DNA from: Bacteroidales bacterium
GTDB lineage: Bacteria; Bacteroidota; Bacteroidia; Bacteroidales; UBA932
DNA length: 58,648 bases
Direction: 5' to 3'
Assembly: GCA_024398075.1 (NCBI GenBank)
Contig: JAKSJM010000011.1
Coordinates: 1 to 58,648 of the forward strand
The position numbers were made by a program, and so were the translations under genes. The notes beneath the pieces are model-generated. The model worked only from the letters and a program-made list of their open reading frames with translations, did not search any database and had not been told where the DNA came from. Every line of letters starts with the position of its first letter. Within the stretch, counting starts at the first letter, position 1. This document shows, piece by piece, positions 45,821-55,456 of this stretch.

Positions 45821-47647
45821 CTATTTCGTAAGGGTGGCAGCACCAGAGATGGCGCGTGCTGACTTCGAGAAGTCGTCGGCATCCTCGTGGTAGCGCCTGG
45901 TGGCTTTTCCCTCCTGCGCACGAGCGGCATTCACAGAGATGGAAACGCCATCCTTGTAGGCTGCGATGAATGCGTCCTTGAAGCCAAGGCTCTTGACCTT
46001 GTTCAGGTTCGAAAGGACATCTGCGTATGTGCGGAAAACTCCTACTGAATACGAATAGACAAGGGATGACTTCATCTTTATGAAGACAGGGCTAAGGCCC
46101 TTTAATTCCCTAATACTCATCTTGTTAGCACCAGAAGCAAACTGAATCTGATACACTATGCCTGAAGGCAATGTATTGTCCTCAGCATACTGGCCTTCCG
46201 GAAGAATCTTGAAGCTGTAATCAAACTCCGGCTCTGGCTGGGCAATGGCCATGGAGATGCGCTCGCCCATTGAATTTTTTACGAAAGTATAGCTTGAAGA
46301 CGCTCCCACTACCTCCTTGTCAGAGCGGTCGCTGAGCTTTGATGGGTCGATGGCGACACCGCTTGTGAGGAACTCCATCTCGATGTCCTGAAGCTCCTTC
46401 ACGGCAGCATTGAGCATCTTCTGCATCTTCGGCAGCGATAGCTCACGCTCCTGGATGTCGGCGATATACGCCTTCTGCTCCTCCGCAGGGACGCTGGCCA
46501 GACCGGCGCGCAGCTCATCCAGGGCACGGTTGAAGCGATAGATGGTGTCGCGCAGGCTGCTGACCTCCTCCATCTTCTCCATGTAGCGCGAGGTGTTCAT
46601 GGAAGACGCCTCCGGCTCAATGGTCGCAGAATTGTCCATCCTCGACGGATCGTTCTCGGGCTCGAGCGCGACCACGGAGCGAAGCTCCTCCACGCTCTGC
46701 ACGCCCTTGCGCACCGGCATGGCGTCATACTCAAGCACATAGATGCAGACGCTGTCGGCAGGACAGTCGCGGTTCGACGCGAAGATCGTGTAGCGGCCGT
46801 CGTCTGTGTTTGTGAAGAGAAAATCGTCGTATGGTGAAGAGTAAGGGAAACCCATGTTGATAGGAGTGTCCCAGTCCTCTGTCTCCTTGTTCCACCTGGA
46901 CATGTAGAGGTCGTAACCACCCATGCCGTAGAGACCCTTGGATGCGAAATAGAGGGTCTTGCCGTCCTGGCTGAGCATAGGGTAGATCTCATCAGAAGAT
47001 GAGGTCAATGTCTCATTTATAAGTTCAGGCAGCTCCCACTCTGCGCCAGCCTTGCGGGTCCTGTAGATGTTTCGGATGCCGTCCTTGTCCGGAGATGAGT
47101 AGTACACTGTCTTCGTGCTGTCGGGGATGTAGATAGCCCTTGCGAAGTCATCCCCGCTCGACGGGTCAAGGTCGTTTGGTGTCGGCCTCCAGCTTCTGTC
47201 CTTGAGGGGGTAGAAGAGAAAGAAGTCGCGCAGCGGCACTGTCTGGTGCGCGACGACTACTGGACGCGAGCAGTAACCCATCATATTCTGGCCATTCTGC
47301 GCCATGCTCAAGCCGTCCATCGCCTTCATGCGGGACAATGTATCCGTGGTGGCATCCAGAGCCTTCCAGTATGTAGACATAGCGGAAGCGAAGTCGTAGC
47401 TCAAGCGGAGAGAGTCGGCCTCAGAGAGGAGCTCCCTGAAGCTCTTCGGCCTGGCCGTGACGACGCTGTCCTTCGTCGCCACCACGCTGTCTGTCTTCAT
47501 GACAATGCTATCGCCCTCCGCCCGGGCGCTGCCCTTCTCCGCCACTGTCGTGTCGGCCACGAAGGTCAGGCTCTGGGCTTCTAGCTGTAAGCTAGCGGCC
47601 GAGATGGTGCAAAATATGGTGACAATGTGCCTAAAAACTGTTCTCAT
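45821..47647 (-). CDS. PD40-repeat envelope protein with C-terminal SPOR domain
   Basis: The 608-residue protein starts at MRTVFRHIV with a signal peptide ending QLEAQ. A low-complexity start is followed by WD40-like PD40 repeats (MLSQDGKTLYFASKGLYGMG, TVYYSSPDKDGIRNIYRT, YTIFASNRDCPADS), a helical coiled segment (~365-440), and a C-terminal SPOR-like domain (IVYQIQFASGANKMSIREL, YSVGVFRTYADVLSNLNKV). SPOR domains bind denuded septal peptidoglycan; PD40 proteins in Bacteroidetes are often linked to secretion or envelope scaffolds. It lies convergent with the CNNM gene and divergent from secDF. The exact role is unknown. Confidence 0.85.
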   Translation of the reverse strand: MRTVFRHIVTIFCTISAASLQLEAQSLTFVADTTVAEKGSARAEGDSIVMKTDSVVATKDSVVTARPKSFRELLSEADSLRLSYDFASAMSTYWKALDATTDTLSRMKAMDGLSMAQNGQNMMGYCSRPVVVAHQTVPLRDFFLFYPLKDRSWRPTPNDLDPSSGDDFARAIYIPDSTKTVYYSSPDKDGIRNIYRTRKAGAEWELPELINETLTSSSDEIYPMLSQDGKTLYFASKGLYGMGGYDLYMSRWNKETEDWDTPINMGFPYSSPYDDFLFTNTDDGRYTIFASNRDCPADSVCIYVLEYDAMPVRKGVQSVEELRSVVALEPENDPSRMDNSATIEPEASSMNTSRYMEKMEEVSSLRDTIYRFNRALDELRAGLASVPAEEQKAYIADIQERELSLPKMQKMLNAAVKELQDIEMEFLTSGVAIDPSKLSDRSDKEVVGASSSYTFVKNSMGERISMAIAQPEPEFDYSFKILPEGQYAEDNTLPSGIVYQIQFASGANKMSIRELKGLSPVFIKMKSSLVYSYSVGVFRTYADVLSNLNKVKSLGFKDAFIAAYKDGVSISVNAARAQEGKATRRYHEDADDFSKSARAISGAATLTK

Positions 47648-47674
47648 CGCTTGATTTTCATGTAGAATGGCCTG

Positions 47675-47682
47675 CAAATGTA
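47675..47682 (-). promoter_or_regulatory. Predicted -7 box of the PD40/SPOR gene
   Basis: TACATTTG on the minus strand (47682-47675) matches TAnnTTTG exactly, 27 bases before the ATG at 47647. Confidence 0.45.
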
Positions 47683-47723
47683 CGAAATAGTTGTTAGAAA
47701 ATTTCTTTCTCCAAAAAAAATAC

Positions 47724-47731
47724 TAAATTTG
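47724..47731 (+). promoter_or_regulatory. Predicted -7 box of secDF
   Basis: TAAATTTG matches TAnnTTTG exactly and lies 80 bases before the secDF ATG, leaving a leader of about 75 bases. I see no strong structure in that leader. Confidence 0.5.
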
Positions 47732-47811
47732 CGTTCTATTTTGCCTATCGTGACTCATAGTGTCATCGTGGGCTTTTAGACGAGAAACAAATTTTAAATT
47801 TTATAACCATC

Positions 47812-50800
47812 ATGCAAAGTAAAGGCGCAATCAAATTCGTGGCTATCTTGCTTGGTCTTGCTTGCCTCTGGCAGCTGTCTTTCACCCTTGTATCCAGAAT
47901 TCAGGGAAACAAGGCTGAGGCTTACGCTGAGCAGAAGGTAGAAGAGGCTAAGGCATCAGCCGCATTCCAGCAGATTACCGACGCAGGAGAGCAGCTCTCT
48001 TACCTCGAGTCTATCAGGAAACACGAAAACAGAGCTTATGTAGACTCTGTATCTTCTGAGAAGATTTACCTCGGATACACCTACAAGGACATCATGTCCA
48101 AGGAGATCAACCTTGGTCTCGACCTCAAGGGAGGTATGAACGTGATGCTTCAGGTTCAGCTCGAGGACCTCGTAAAGGCTCTCGCTGACGACAAGTCAAG
48201 AAACACTGAGGAGTTCAAGAACGCTCTCGCACTCGCGAAGAAGAACAGCGTTAACTCTCAGAGCGATTTCATCACCCTCTTCGGTGACGCTTGGAAGGAA
48301 GTAGGAAACGGCATCAGACTCGCACAGGTATTCGGTACATACGACATGAAGGACCGCATCAACGCTCAGTCATCTGACGACCAGGTTCTTTCAGTCATCA
48401 AGGAGGAGGCAGAGAGTGCAGTTGCAAACTCATTCAACGTCCTCAGAAACCGTATCGACCGCTTCGGTGTAACCCAGCCTTCTATCCAGAGAATCGGTAA
48501 CACAGGCCGTATCCTCGTCGAGCTCCCAGGTGTTAAGGAGCCAGAGCGTGTACGTAAGCTTCTCCAGGGAACAGCATCCCTCGAGTTCTGGCCTACATTC
48601 GAGTACTCTGAGATCGCTCCTTACCTCGCTGAGGCAAATGCCAAGCTCGCAGAGATCCTCGCAGAGGAGCCTGTAGCTGAGGCTGCTGAGGCTACAGAGG
48701 AGGCAGCTGACGTACTCGAGCAGGAGATTGCACAGCAGGCATCTGAGGATGCTGCTGTAGATCAGTACAAGAAGTCAAACCCTCTCTTCGCAGTCCTCAA
48801 CCCTTCAGAGTGGAGAGGAAACGCTTGCATCGGTTTCGCTTCTGCAGCTGATACCGCTCAGGTAAACGCATACCTCGCTATGCCAGAGATCGCAGCTATC
48901 TTCCCTGCTGAGTTCAAGGCTATGTGGAGCGTTAAGCCATCTGACTATGTTCAGGCTGACAATGTTTACGAGCTCGTTGCCATCAAGGCTACTTCTCGCG
49001 ACGGCAAGGCACCACTTGATGGTAGTGCAGTTACTGACGCGCGCGTAGATTATAATGAGAAGCGTGGCGGTACCCCAGGCGTATCTATGTCGATGAACGC
49101 TGAGGGTGCAAATGCTTGGGCTCACCTCACCAAGGATAACATCGGTAAGCAGGTTGCTATCGTTCTCGATGGTACCGTTTACTCTTATCCTACCGTACAG
49201 ACCGAGATCACTGGTGGTAACTCATCTATCACCGGTAACTTCACTCTCGATGAGGCTACTGACCTTACAAACGTCCTCAAGTCAGGTAAGCTTCCTGCAC
49301 CTGCTACCATCGTTCAGGAGCAGGTAGTTGGTCCTACCCTTGGTGCCGCATCTATCAAGGCCGGTCTCATCTCATTCATCATCGCATTCTGCCTCGTGCT
49401 CATCTACATGCTCTTCTTCTATCAGGGAGCAGGTCTCGTAGCAGATATCGCACTTCTTTCGAACGTACTTCTCCTCTTCGGATCACTCGTATCACTTAAG
49501 GCTGTCCTCACTCTCCCTGGTATCGCAGGTCTCGTCCTCACCTTGGGTATGGCTGTGGATGCAAACGTGATTATCTACGAGCGTATCAAGGAGGAACTCA
49601 AGGCAGGTAAGGGTCTTAGCAAGGCTATCCACGATGGTTACCAGAATGCATATTCTGCTATTATCGATGGTCAGGTTACTACCCTCCTTACCGGTTTCGT
49701 ACTCTTCCTCTTCGGTTCAGGTCCTGTAAAGGGCTTCGCTACCACCCTCGTACTTGGTATCATCACTTCAGTTCTCACCTCTATCTTCATTACCCGCATC
49801 ATCTTCGATGACCGTGTAAACAAGGGCAAGAGCATCAAGTTCGAGAACGAGATGACCAAGAACTTCCTCAAGAACACAAGCATCGACTTCCTCGGCGCTC
49901 GCAAGTGGTCTTACATCATCTCTGGTGCACTCATCCTCATCTCTATCCTTTCTATCAGCATCAAGGGCTTCACCTACGGTGTAGACTTCACCGGTGGTCG
50001 TACCTATGTAGTAAGATTTGACAAGGACGTAACCGCTGAGGCTGTACGTGCTTCTGTAAACGATGTATTCGACGCTAAGGCTGCAGCTGAGGGCGTTACC
50101 GCTTCAGTAGAGGTTAAGCAGTTCGGTGGTGACAACCAGATGAAGATCACTACTTCTTATAAGGTAAATGACGAGTCTTCTGCAGTTGATACAGAGATCG
50201 AGGGCATGCTCTACGAGGCACTCAAGGGTCACTTCGACACAAACATGACCCAGAGCGATTTCGTATCTACTCTTGACAACCCTAACGGTATCATCTCATC
50301 TGACAAGGTAGGTGCTACTATCGCAAACGATATCAAGAGATCAGCAGTTATCTCAGTACTCCTCGCACTCCTCGTAATCTTCGCTTACATCGCATGGAGA
50401 TTCAAGAGCTGGACATGGGGTCTTGGTGGTGTCGTTTCACTTGCACACACCGCTATCATCGTGATCGGTTTCTTCTCACTCTTCAGTGGAATCCTTCCAT
50501 TCAACCTCGACGTTGACCAGACCTTCATCGCTGCTATCCTGACCATCATCGGTTATGCTATCAACGATAACGTGGTTATCTTCGACCGTATCCGTGAGAA
50601 CATCGGTCTCCATCCAAACTCTAACTTCAAGGACACTGTAAACTCTTCACTTAACGCGACTTTGACCCGTACAGTGAACACCTCAGTATCTACCCTCCTC
50701 CCTATGCTTGCTATCGCAATCTTCGGCGGTGAGTCAATCAGAGGTCTTGCAGTGGCTCTCATTCTCGGTATCCTCATCGGTACTTACGCATCTATCATGA

Positions 50801-50862
50801 TCGGTACTCCTGTCATGTTCGACGCTACCACCAAGGCTGCTGAGAAGAAGGCTAAGAAATAA
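47812..50862 (+). CDS. secDF: SecDF fusion, protein translocase accessory subunit
   Basis: The 1016-residue inner-membrane protein fuses SecD and SecF, which use the proton gradient to help pull exported proteins across. The N-terminal SecD half has TM1, the large periplasmic domain (NLGLDLKGGMNVMLQ, NRIDRFGVTQPSIQRIG) and five helices with VLTLGMAVDANVIIYERIKE. The SecF half begins near residue 690 with a second TM, GVDFTGGRTYVVRFD, and IIGYAINDNVVIFDRIREN. Length is normal for Bacteroidetes SecDF. A Glu/Ala-rich stretch (~280-325) is a lineage-type insert. Codon use is strongly biased, as expected for high expression. It ends in a strong terminator. Confidence 0.97.
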   Translation: MQSKGAIKFVAILLGLACLWQLSFTLVSRIQGNKAEAYAEQKVEEAKASAAFQQITDAGEQLSYLESIRKHENRAYVDSVSSEKIYLGYTYKDIMSKEINLGLDLKGGMNVMLQVQLEDLVKALADDKSRNTEEFKNALALAKKNSVNSQSDFITLFGDAWKEVGNGIRLAQVFGTYDMKDRINAQSSDDQVLSVIKEEAESAVANSFNVLRNRIDRFGVTQPSIQRIGNTGRILVELPGVKEPERVRKLLQGTASLEFWPTFEYSEIAPYLAEANAKLAEILAEEPVAEAAEATEEAADVLEQEIAQQASEDAAVDQYKKSNPLFAVLNPSEWRGNACIGFASAADTAQVNAYLAMPEIAAIFPAEFKAMWSVKPSDYVQADNVYELVAIKATSRDGKAPLDGSAVTDARVDYNEKRGGTPGVSMSMNAEGANAWAHLTKDNIGKQVAIVLDGTVYSYPTVQTEITGGNSSITGNFTLDEATDLTNVLKSGKLPAPATIVQEQVVGPTLGAASIKAGLISFIIAFCLVLIYMLFFYQGAGLVADIALLSNVLLLFGSLVSLKAVLTLPGIAGLVLTLGMAVDANVIIYERIKEELKAGKGLSKAIHDGYQNAYSAIIDGQVTTLLTGFVLFLFGSGPVKGFATTLVLGIITSVLTSIFITRIIFDDRVNKGKSIKFENEMTKNFLKNTSIDFLGARKWSYIISGALILISILSISIKGFTYGVDFTGGRTYVVRFDKDVTAEAVRASVNDVFDAKAAAEGVTASVEVKQFGGDNQMKITTSYKVNDESSAVDTEIEGMLYEALKGHFDTNMTQSDFVSTLDNPNGIISSDKVGATIANDIKRSAVISVLLALLVIFAYIAWRFKSWTWGLGGVVSLAHTAIIVIGFFSLFSGILPFNLDVDQTFIAAILTIIGYAINDNVVIFDRIRENIGLHPNSNFKDTVNSSLNATLTRTVNTSVSTLLPMLAIAIFGGESIRGLAVALILGILIGTYASIMIGTPVMFDATTKAAEKKAKK

Positions 50863-50886
50863 TCTTGAGATTATATATCAGAAATG

Positions 50887-50922
50887 TCAGCCGACCTCTT
50901 CCAAAGGTCGGCTGATTTTTTT
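50887..50922 (+). terminator. Intrinsic terminator of secDF
   Basis: TCAGCCGACCT (50887-50897) pairs perfectly with AGGTCGGCTGA (50905-50915) around a 7-base loop, followed by seven T. The T run abuts the dnaE -7 box. Confidence 0.93.
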
Positions 50923-50929
50923 AACTTTG
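50922..50929 (+). promoter_or_regulatory. Predicted -7 box of dnaE
   Basis: TAACTTTG matches TAnnTTTG exactly, 26 bases before the dnaE ATG. Its first T is the last base of the secDF terminator tail, so any -33 element lies inside the terminator hairpin. Confidence 0.5.
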
Positions 50930-50954
50930 TTCTCTTCGCTAACGCTGTTTTTAT

Positions 50955-53900
50955 ATGTCATTCGTACACCTTCACGTCCATACTCAGTATTCCATCCTCG
51001 ATGGTTTTTCATCTATAGAGAAGCTCTTCAAGAGAGCAAGCGAGCTCGGCATGCCTGCGCTCGCCATCACGGATCATGGAAACATGTATGGCGTCAAGGA
51101 GTTCTTCAAGTACGCCGGTAAATTCCCAGATGTGAAGCCTATCATCGGCTGCGAGGTGTACGTGACGAGGCATTATGACCATAAGCTGAAGGACAATAAT
51201 CACAGAGGCTATTACCACCTCATCCTGCTCGCGAAGAATTACGATGGCTACAAGAACCTGATGAAGATAGTGTCGACCTCCCACATCGAAGGTCTATACT
51301 ACAAGCCAAGGGTCAGCCACGAGGTCATTGAGCAGTATCATGAGAATCTTATCTGTATGTCAGCCTGTCTGGCAGGAGAGATCCCAAGAGCCGTAGTGGC
51401 TGGCGATATGGATGGGGCCAGAAAGGCTATCCAGTGGCACAAGGACGTGTTTGGCGAGGACTACTATCTCGAGGTGCAGCTCCACCAGACGGAAGTGCCG
51501 AATGCAAATGCAGATATGCGAGAGGTGGGAGAGAAGCAGCTCATTGCGAATGAAGGCATCTTCCAGCTTGCTGAAGAGATGGGTGTGAAAGTAGCGGCGA
51601 CGAACGACGTCCACTTCGTGATGAAGGAGGACGGAGCCGCGCATGACCACCTCATCTGCCTCACCACGAACGCACAGCTCGACGACCCGACGCGTATGAG
51701 ATACACCCAGCAGGAGTATCTCAAGAGCGAGGAGGAGATGGCTGCGCTGTTCCCTGGGCACCCAGAGGTGATCGCGAACACATTGGAAATATCGGAAAAG
51801 ATCGAGAAGTACAAGATCGACCGAGGCCATGTGCTTCCGAAATACGAGCTTCCAGAGGAGTTCGTCGCAAACATTGAGGCGAATCTCGAAAAATATAAGG
51901 AAATCATCGATGTAGGTCGCTGCGACAAGGAAGGAAACAGCCGCGGCGATGAGTTCTGCCGCTCCGTTGCCTACCTGTGCGAACTCACTTACGAGGGCGC
52001 TCGCAAAAGGTATGGAGAGACCCTCAACGACGAGCAGGCGGAGCGTATAGACTTCGAGCTGAAGACCATCTGCCGCATGGGCTTCCCTGACTACTTCCTC
52101 ATTGTCCAGGACTATATCAATGCCTCACGTGCCGCAGGCTACATGGTAGGCCCCGGCCGTGGCTCTGCTGCAGGCTCCGTAGTGGCTTATTGCCTTGGTA
52201 TCACGAACCTTGACCCTATCAAGTACCAGCTCCTGTTCGAGCGCTTCCTGAACCCTGACCGTATCAGCATGCCTGATATCGATGTGGATTTCGAGAACCT
52301 TGGCTTCGCTCACAAATACGTGGAGGAGAAGTACCAGGCAGACCACGTGTCGCGTGTGATCACGTTCGGCACCATGGCGGCGAGGTCCGCCATCAAGGAT
52401 GTGGCACGCATCTATAACCTCCCTATCCCGGAGTCAAATAGACTCGTGAAGATGATTCCTGACCGCCTCAGCGAGAAGGTGGAGAAGGAGTACCCATTCA
52501 ACCCTAAGCTGGATGAACTCAAGTCGGGCTTCAAGTCCTTCGAGAAAGAAGTGGAGGAGGAGCATGATGGCGAGAAGGTCCTGGTAAAGAAGTGGTTCCA
52601 GAAGGGAATGGAGGAGGTCGACGTGAAGATCAACCTCAAGAACTGCTACCGCCTCGTGCCCGAAATCATTGACGAGATTCAGAATGGTTCAGACACGAAC
52701 AAGAAAGTGCTGAGCTTCGCGAAGCAGCTCGAGGGCAGCATCCGCCAGGTCGGCATGCACGCTTGCGCCACCATCATCGGTAGAGGAAACCTCACCGACT
52801 ATATCCCTATCTGTCTGTCTGAAGACAAGGAAAACAGAGACCCAAAGAGCGGCGAGAAAGAGATGCTCTGGACCTCGCAGTTCGACGGTCACTACATCGA
52901 GGATGTGGGCATGCTGAAGATGGACTTTCTGGGTCTGATTACATTGTCCATCATCCATGAGACTCTGAACAATGTCAAGGCGCGCCATGGCATTGACATT
53001 GATATAGAGGCGATTCCGATCGACGACAAGCTCACATACGAGCTCTACGGCCGCGGCGACACCACCGTCGTGTTCCAGTTCGAATCCCCAGGCATGCGCA
53101 AGTGGCTGCAGAAGCTGCACCCTGAGCGTTTCGGGGACCTCATCGCGATGAACGCGCTTTACCGCCCAGGCCCTATGGACTACATCCCGTCGTTCGTAGC
53201 GCGTAAGCTGGGCCAGGAGCCTATCTCATACGACCTTCCAGAGATGGAAGAGTTCCTCGCCGAGACCTACGGCGTCACCGTCTACCAGGAGCAGGTGATG
53301 CTTCTGTCGCGTAAGCTCGCCAGCTTCACCAAGGGTGAGGCGGACAAGCTGCGCAAGGCGATGGGTAAGAAGCAGATCGCCGTCATGCAGGAGCTCAAGG
53401 AGAAGTTCATGAAAAACGGTATGGCCAATGGTCACCCCGAGAAGGTCCTGGACAAGATATGGAAAGACTGGGAGAAATTTGCGCAGTATGCTTTCAACAA
53501 ATCCCATGCGACCTGCTACGCGTGGGTAAGCTACCAGACAGGCTACCTGAAGGCGCACTATCCTGCTGAGTTCTTCGCCGCAAACCTTACCCTCTCGATA
53601 GGCAAGGCTGAGGACATCAAGAAGATCATGGAGGACTGCAAGATCCACAAGATCAAGGTCCTGAACCCAGACGTGAACGAGAGTACAAACAAGTTTGCGG
53701 TAAACAAAGACGGAAACATCCGCTTCGCGTTCGGCGGAATCAAGAGCTTCGGTGCCAATGTTGCCGATGCCATCGTGAAGGAGCGTGAGAAGAATGGAAA
53801 CTTCGAGGATGTCTTCGACTTCGTGGAGCGCGTCCAGGGCGTGAACAGGAAGGCCCTGGAGGTCATGGTGTATACGGGATGCTTCGACTCGTTCGGCTAT

Positions 53901-54788
53901 AAGCGCTCACAGTTCTTCACTCCGCTCTCGAACGGCGAGCTCTTCATCGACAGCCTCGCGCGATATGCCGACAGCTTCCGTAACGACAAGCTTGACGTCG
54001 GAATGTCGCTCTTCGGCGAATGCGAAGAGCTCAAGCCTGTACGTCCTGAGATGCCTGAGGCCAAGGGCGAAGAAGACAAGTTCGCCATCCTGGAGAAGGA
54101 GAAAGAGTTCCTTACCGTCTTCCTCTCAGGACATCCTCTCGAGGACTATTCATTCGAGATCAACCAGTTCTGTACCACAGAAGTCGCAAATATCCAGACT
54201 GAGATCGAGGACAGCGACGCCACACATAAGTCAAAGAAGATAACCTTCGCAGGTATCGTGATGGACTGCCAGAGTATGACCACCAAGACTGGAAAGCCTG
54301 GCACCAAGGCCATCATCGAGGACTTCAGCGGCACCTATGAGATCGCTGTGTTTGGAAAGGACTGCGAAGCATTTCTTCCTTACCTTACAAAGCACGCGTA
54401 TATCTTCGTGGAGGCCGAAATCAAGGAAAGATACTTCGTGAAGCCGGAGGAGCAGAAAAAGGGCGTTTTTGCGCCAATGGGACTGCGCATCTCGAAGATG
54501 TCGCTCCTGGGCAATGTATCCGCAGACTACCTCAAGAGCTTCAAGGTGCGCCTGGAGACCACCCAGCTGAACGAGACCTTCAAAAAACAGCTCACCGCCA
54601 TCCTCAAGGCCCACAAGGGCCCTACCCAGCTGGGCATGATCATCCACGACCCAGTAAAGCACTACGAGGCGGAATTCTATTCAAAGAAATGCCCAGTAAG
54701 CGTCTCCAGCGACCTCATTTTCGAGCTTGAGTCGCTTGGCCTCAGGTGCCTCGTGAACGGCAAGCCTGTCAAGGGAGAGGAAGACTAA
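50955..54788 (+). CDS. dnaE: DNA polymerase III alpha subunit
   Basis: This is the replicative polymerase catalytic subunit (DnaE1 type), 1277 residues. Domains in order are PHP (1-~210, FVHLHVHTQYSILDG, AITDHGNMYG), the polymerase palm with GPGRGSAAGSVVAYCLG and the metal-binding aspartates in PDIDVDF (Asp441, Asp443, Asp445), fingers (YRPGPMDYIPSFVARKLG, EQVMLLSRKLASFTKGEAD), a helix-hairpin-helix region, and a C-terminal OB fold (KKITFAGIVMDCQSMTTK). A ~60-residue charged insert after the palm motifs (VEKEYPFNPKLDELKSGFKS) is seen in Bacteroidetes DnaE proteins. Length is slightly above the E. coli form. It has its own promoter and borders the AT-rich island. Confidence 0.97.
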   Translation: MSFVHLHVHTQYSILDGFSSIEKLFKRASELGMPALAITDHGNMYGVKEFFKYAGKFPDVKPIIGCEVYVTRHYDHKLKDNNHRGYYHLILLAKNYDGYKNLMKIVSTSHIEGLYYKPRVSHEVIEQYHENLICMSACLAGEIPRAVVAGDMDGARKAIQWHKDVFGEDYYLEVQLHQTEVPNANADMREVGEKQLIANEGIFQLAEEMGVKVAATNDVHFVMKEDGAAHDHLICLTTNAQLDDPTRMRYTQQEYLKSEEEMAALFPGHPEVIANTLEISEKIEKYKIDRGHVLPKYELPEEFVANIEANLEKYKEIIDVGRCDKEGNSRGDEFCRSVAYLCELTYEGARKRYGETLNDEQAERIDFELKTICRMGFPDYFLIVQDYINASRAAGYMVGPGRGSAAGSVVAYCLGITNLDPIKYQLLFERFLNPDRISMPDIDVDFENLGFAHKYVEEKYQADHVSRVITFGTMAARSAIKDVARIYNLPIPESNRLVKMIPDRLSEKVEKEYPFNPKLDELKSGFKSFEKEVEEEHDGEKVLVKKWFQKGMEEVDVKINLKNCYRLVPEIIDEIQNGSDTNKKVLSFAKQLEGSIRQVGMHACATIIGRGNLTDYIPICLSEDKENRDPKSGEKEMLWTSQFDGHYIEDVGMLKMDFLGLITLSIIHETLNNVKARHGIDIDIEAIPIDDKLTYELYGRGDTTVVFQFESPGMRKWLQKLHPERFGDLIAMNALYRPGPMDYIPSFVARKLGQEPISYDLPEMEEFLAETYGVTVYQEQVMLLSRKLASFTKGEADKLRKAMGKKQIAVMQELKEKFMKNGMANGHPEKVLDKIWKDWEKFAQYAFNKSHATCYAWVSYQTGYLKAHYPAEFFAANLTLSIGKAEDIKKIMEDCKIHKIKVLNPDVNESTNKFAVNKDGNIRFAFGGIKSFGANVADAIVKEREKNGNFEDVFDFVERVQGVNRKALEVMVYTGCFDSFGYKRSQFFTPLSNGELFIDSLARYADSFRNDKLDVGMSLFGECEELKPVRPEMPEAKGEEDKFAILEKEKEFLTVFLSGHPLEDYSFEINQFCTTEVANIQTEIEDSDATHKSKKITFAGIVMDCQSMTTKTGKPGTKAIIEDFSGTYEIAVFGKDCEAFLPYLTKHAYIFVEAEIKERYFVKPEEQKKGVFAPMGLRISKMSLLGNVSADYLKSFKVRLETTQLNETFKKQLTAILKAHKGPTQLGMIIHDPVKHYEAEFYSKKCPVSVSSDLIFELESLGLRCLVNGKPVKGEED

Positions 54789-54809
54789 CTGAAAAGATTC
54801 TCTCAGTTA
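54786..54809. terminator. Weak bidirectional hairpin between dnaE and the AT-rich island
   Basis: TAACTGA (54786-54792) and TCAGTTA (54803-54809) form a 7-bp stem with a 10-base loop. The arms include the dnaE stop codon and the stop of the convergent gene. There is no clear T tail on the plus strand. Confidence 0.3.
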
Positions 54810-55277
54810 CTCAATTAGTAAATATTCTGGTTTTGTAGAGGTCCACTTGACCTTGTAAATCTCATGACCATCATAGAAGAAAGACATCATTATTCCATCG
54901 TCAAGTTCGGTTAGTTCGGCAGGACTATTTTTGATGAACGACGACTTTTTAAACAGTCTCTCCCTAAACAGGTTGCATTCTCTTTTCCCAGAAAGAAATA
55001 CAGTCATGCTACTTGTTTCTATCATCCCCCACACATAATCCAGAAACAAAAAATCCTCTTCATAAATATTAACAACAATCATAAAAGATCCTGTATCTGG
55101 ACCATCTAAAATATCAATGTAGCACACCTTTGAATGACTGTCAGTACACTCTTTTGCTAAATAATTAATAAACGCTTCTGATGTGCAACGATATGATTGA
55201 AGCACCACGGTGTCTCTGTTAATACCATCACAGATTATCGTAATAAGAGATAATAAAAATACAAACATGTATCTCAT
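54807..55277 (-). CDS. Small exported protein of the Rhs-associated island
   Basis: The 156-residue protein starts at MRYMFVFLLSLITIICDG, a signal peptide. The mature part mixes acidic and aromatic residues (EEDFLFLDYVWGMIETSSM, DDGIMMSFFYDGHEIYKV) and shows no enzyme motif. It is AT-rich, like the rest of the segment to the end of the window and unlike dnaE. It is the last gene of a minus-strand series behind an Rhs toxin, where immunity and accessory genes are usual. Immunity function is a guess; no family recognised. Longer upstream starts are not supported by a leader. Confidence 0.55.
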   Translation of the reverse strand: MRYMFVFLLSLITIICDGINRDTVVLQSYRCTSEAFINYLAKECTDSHSKVCYIDILDGPDTGSFMIVVNIYEEDFLFLDYVWGMIETSSMTVFLSGKRECNLFRERLFKKSSFIKNSPAELTELDDGIMMSFFYDGHEIYKVKWTSTKPEYLLIE

Positions 55278-55456
55278 GACATATCTATGGTTGAAATTAA
55301 TACGTGTTATATTGTGGTCCTTTTTCATCGTAATAGATATAGCATTGGATTTCAATGGGAAATGCCTACCCTTGTGGTCGCTGTCGCGATAGTGCGGGGC
55401 CGACCGGGCCCGCCGTTTGATGGTCGTCGGCACAACCTAGTCAAGTCTTTCGTGAT

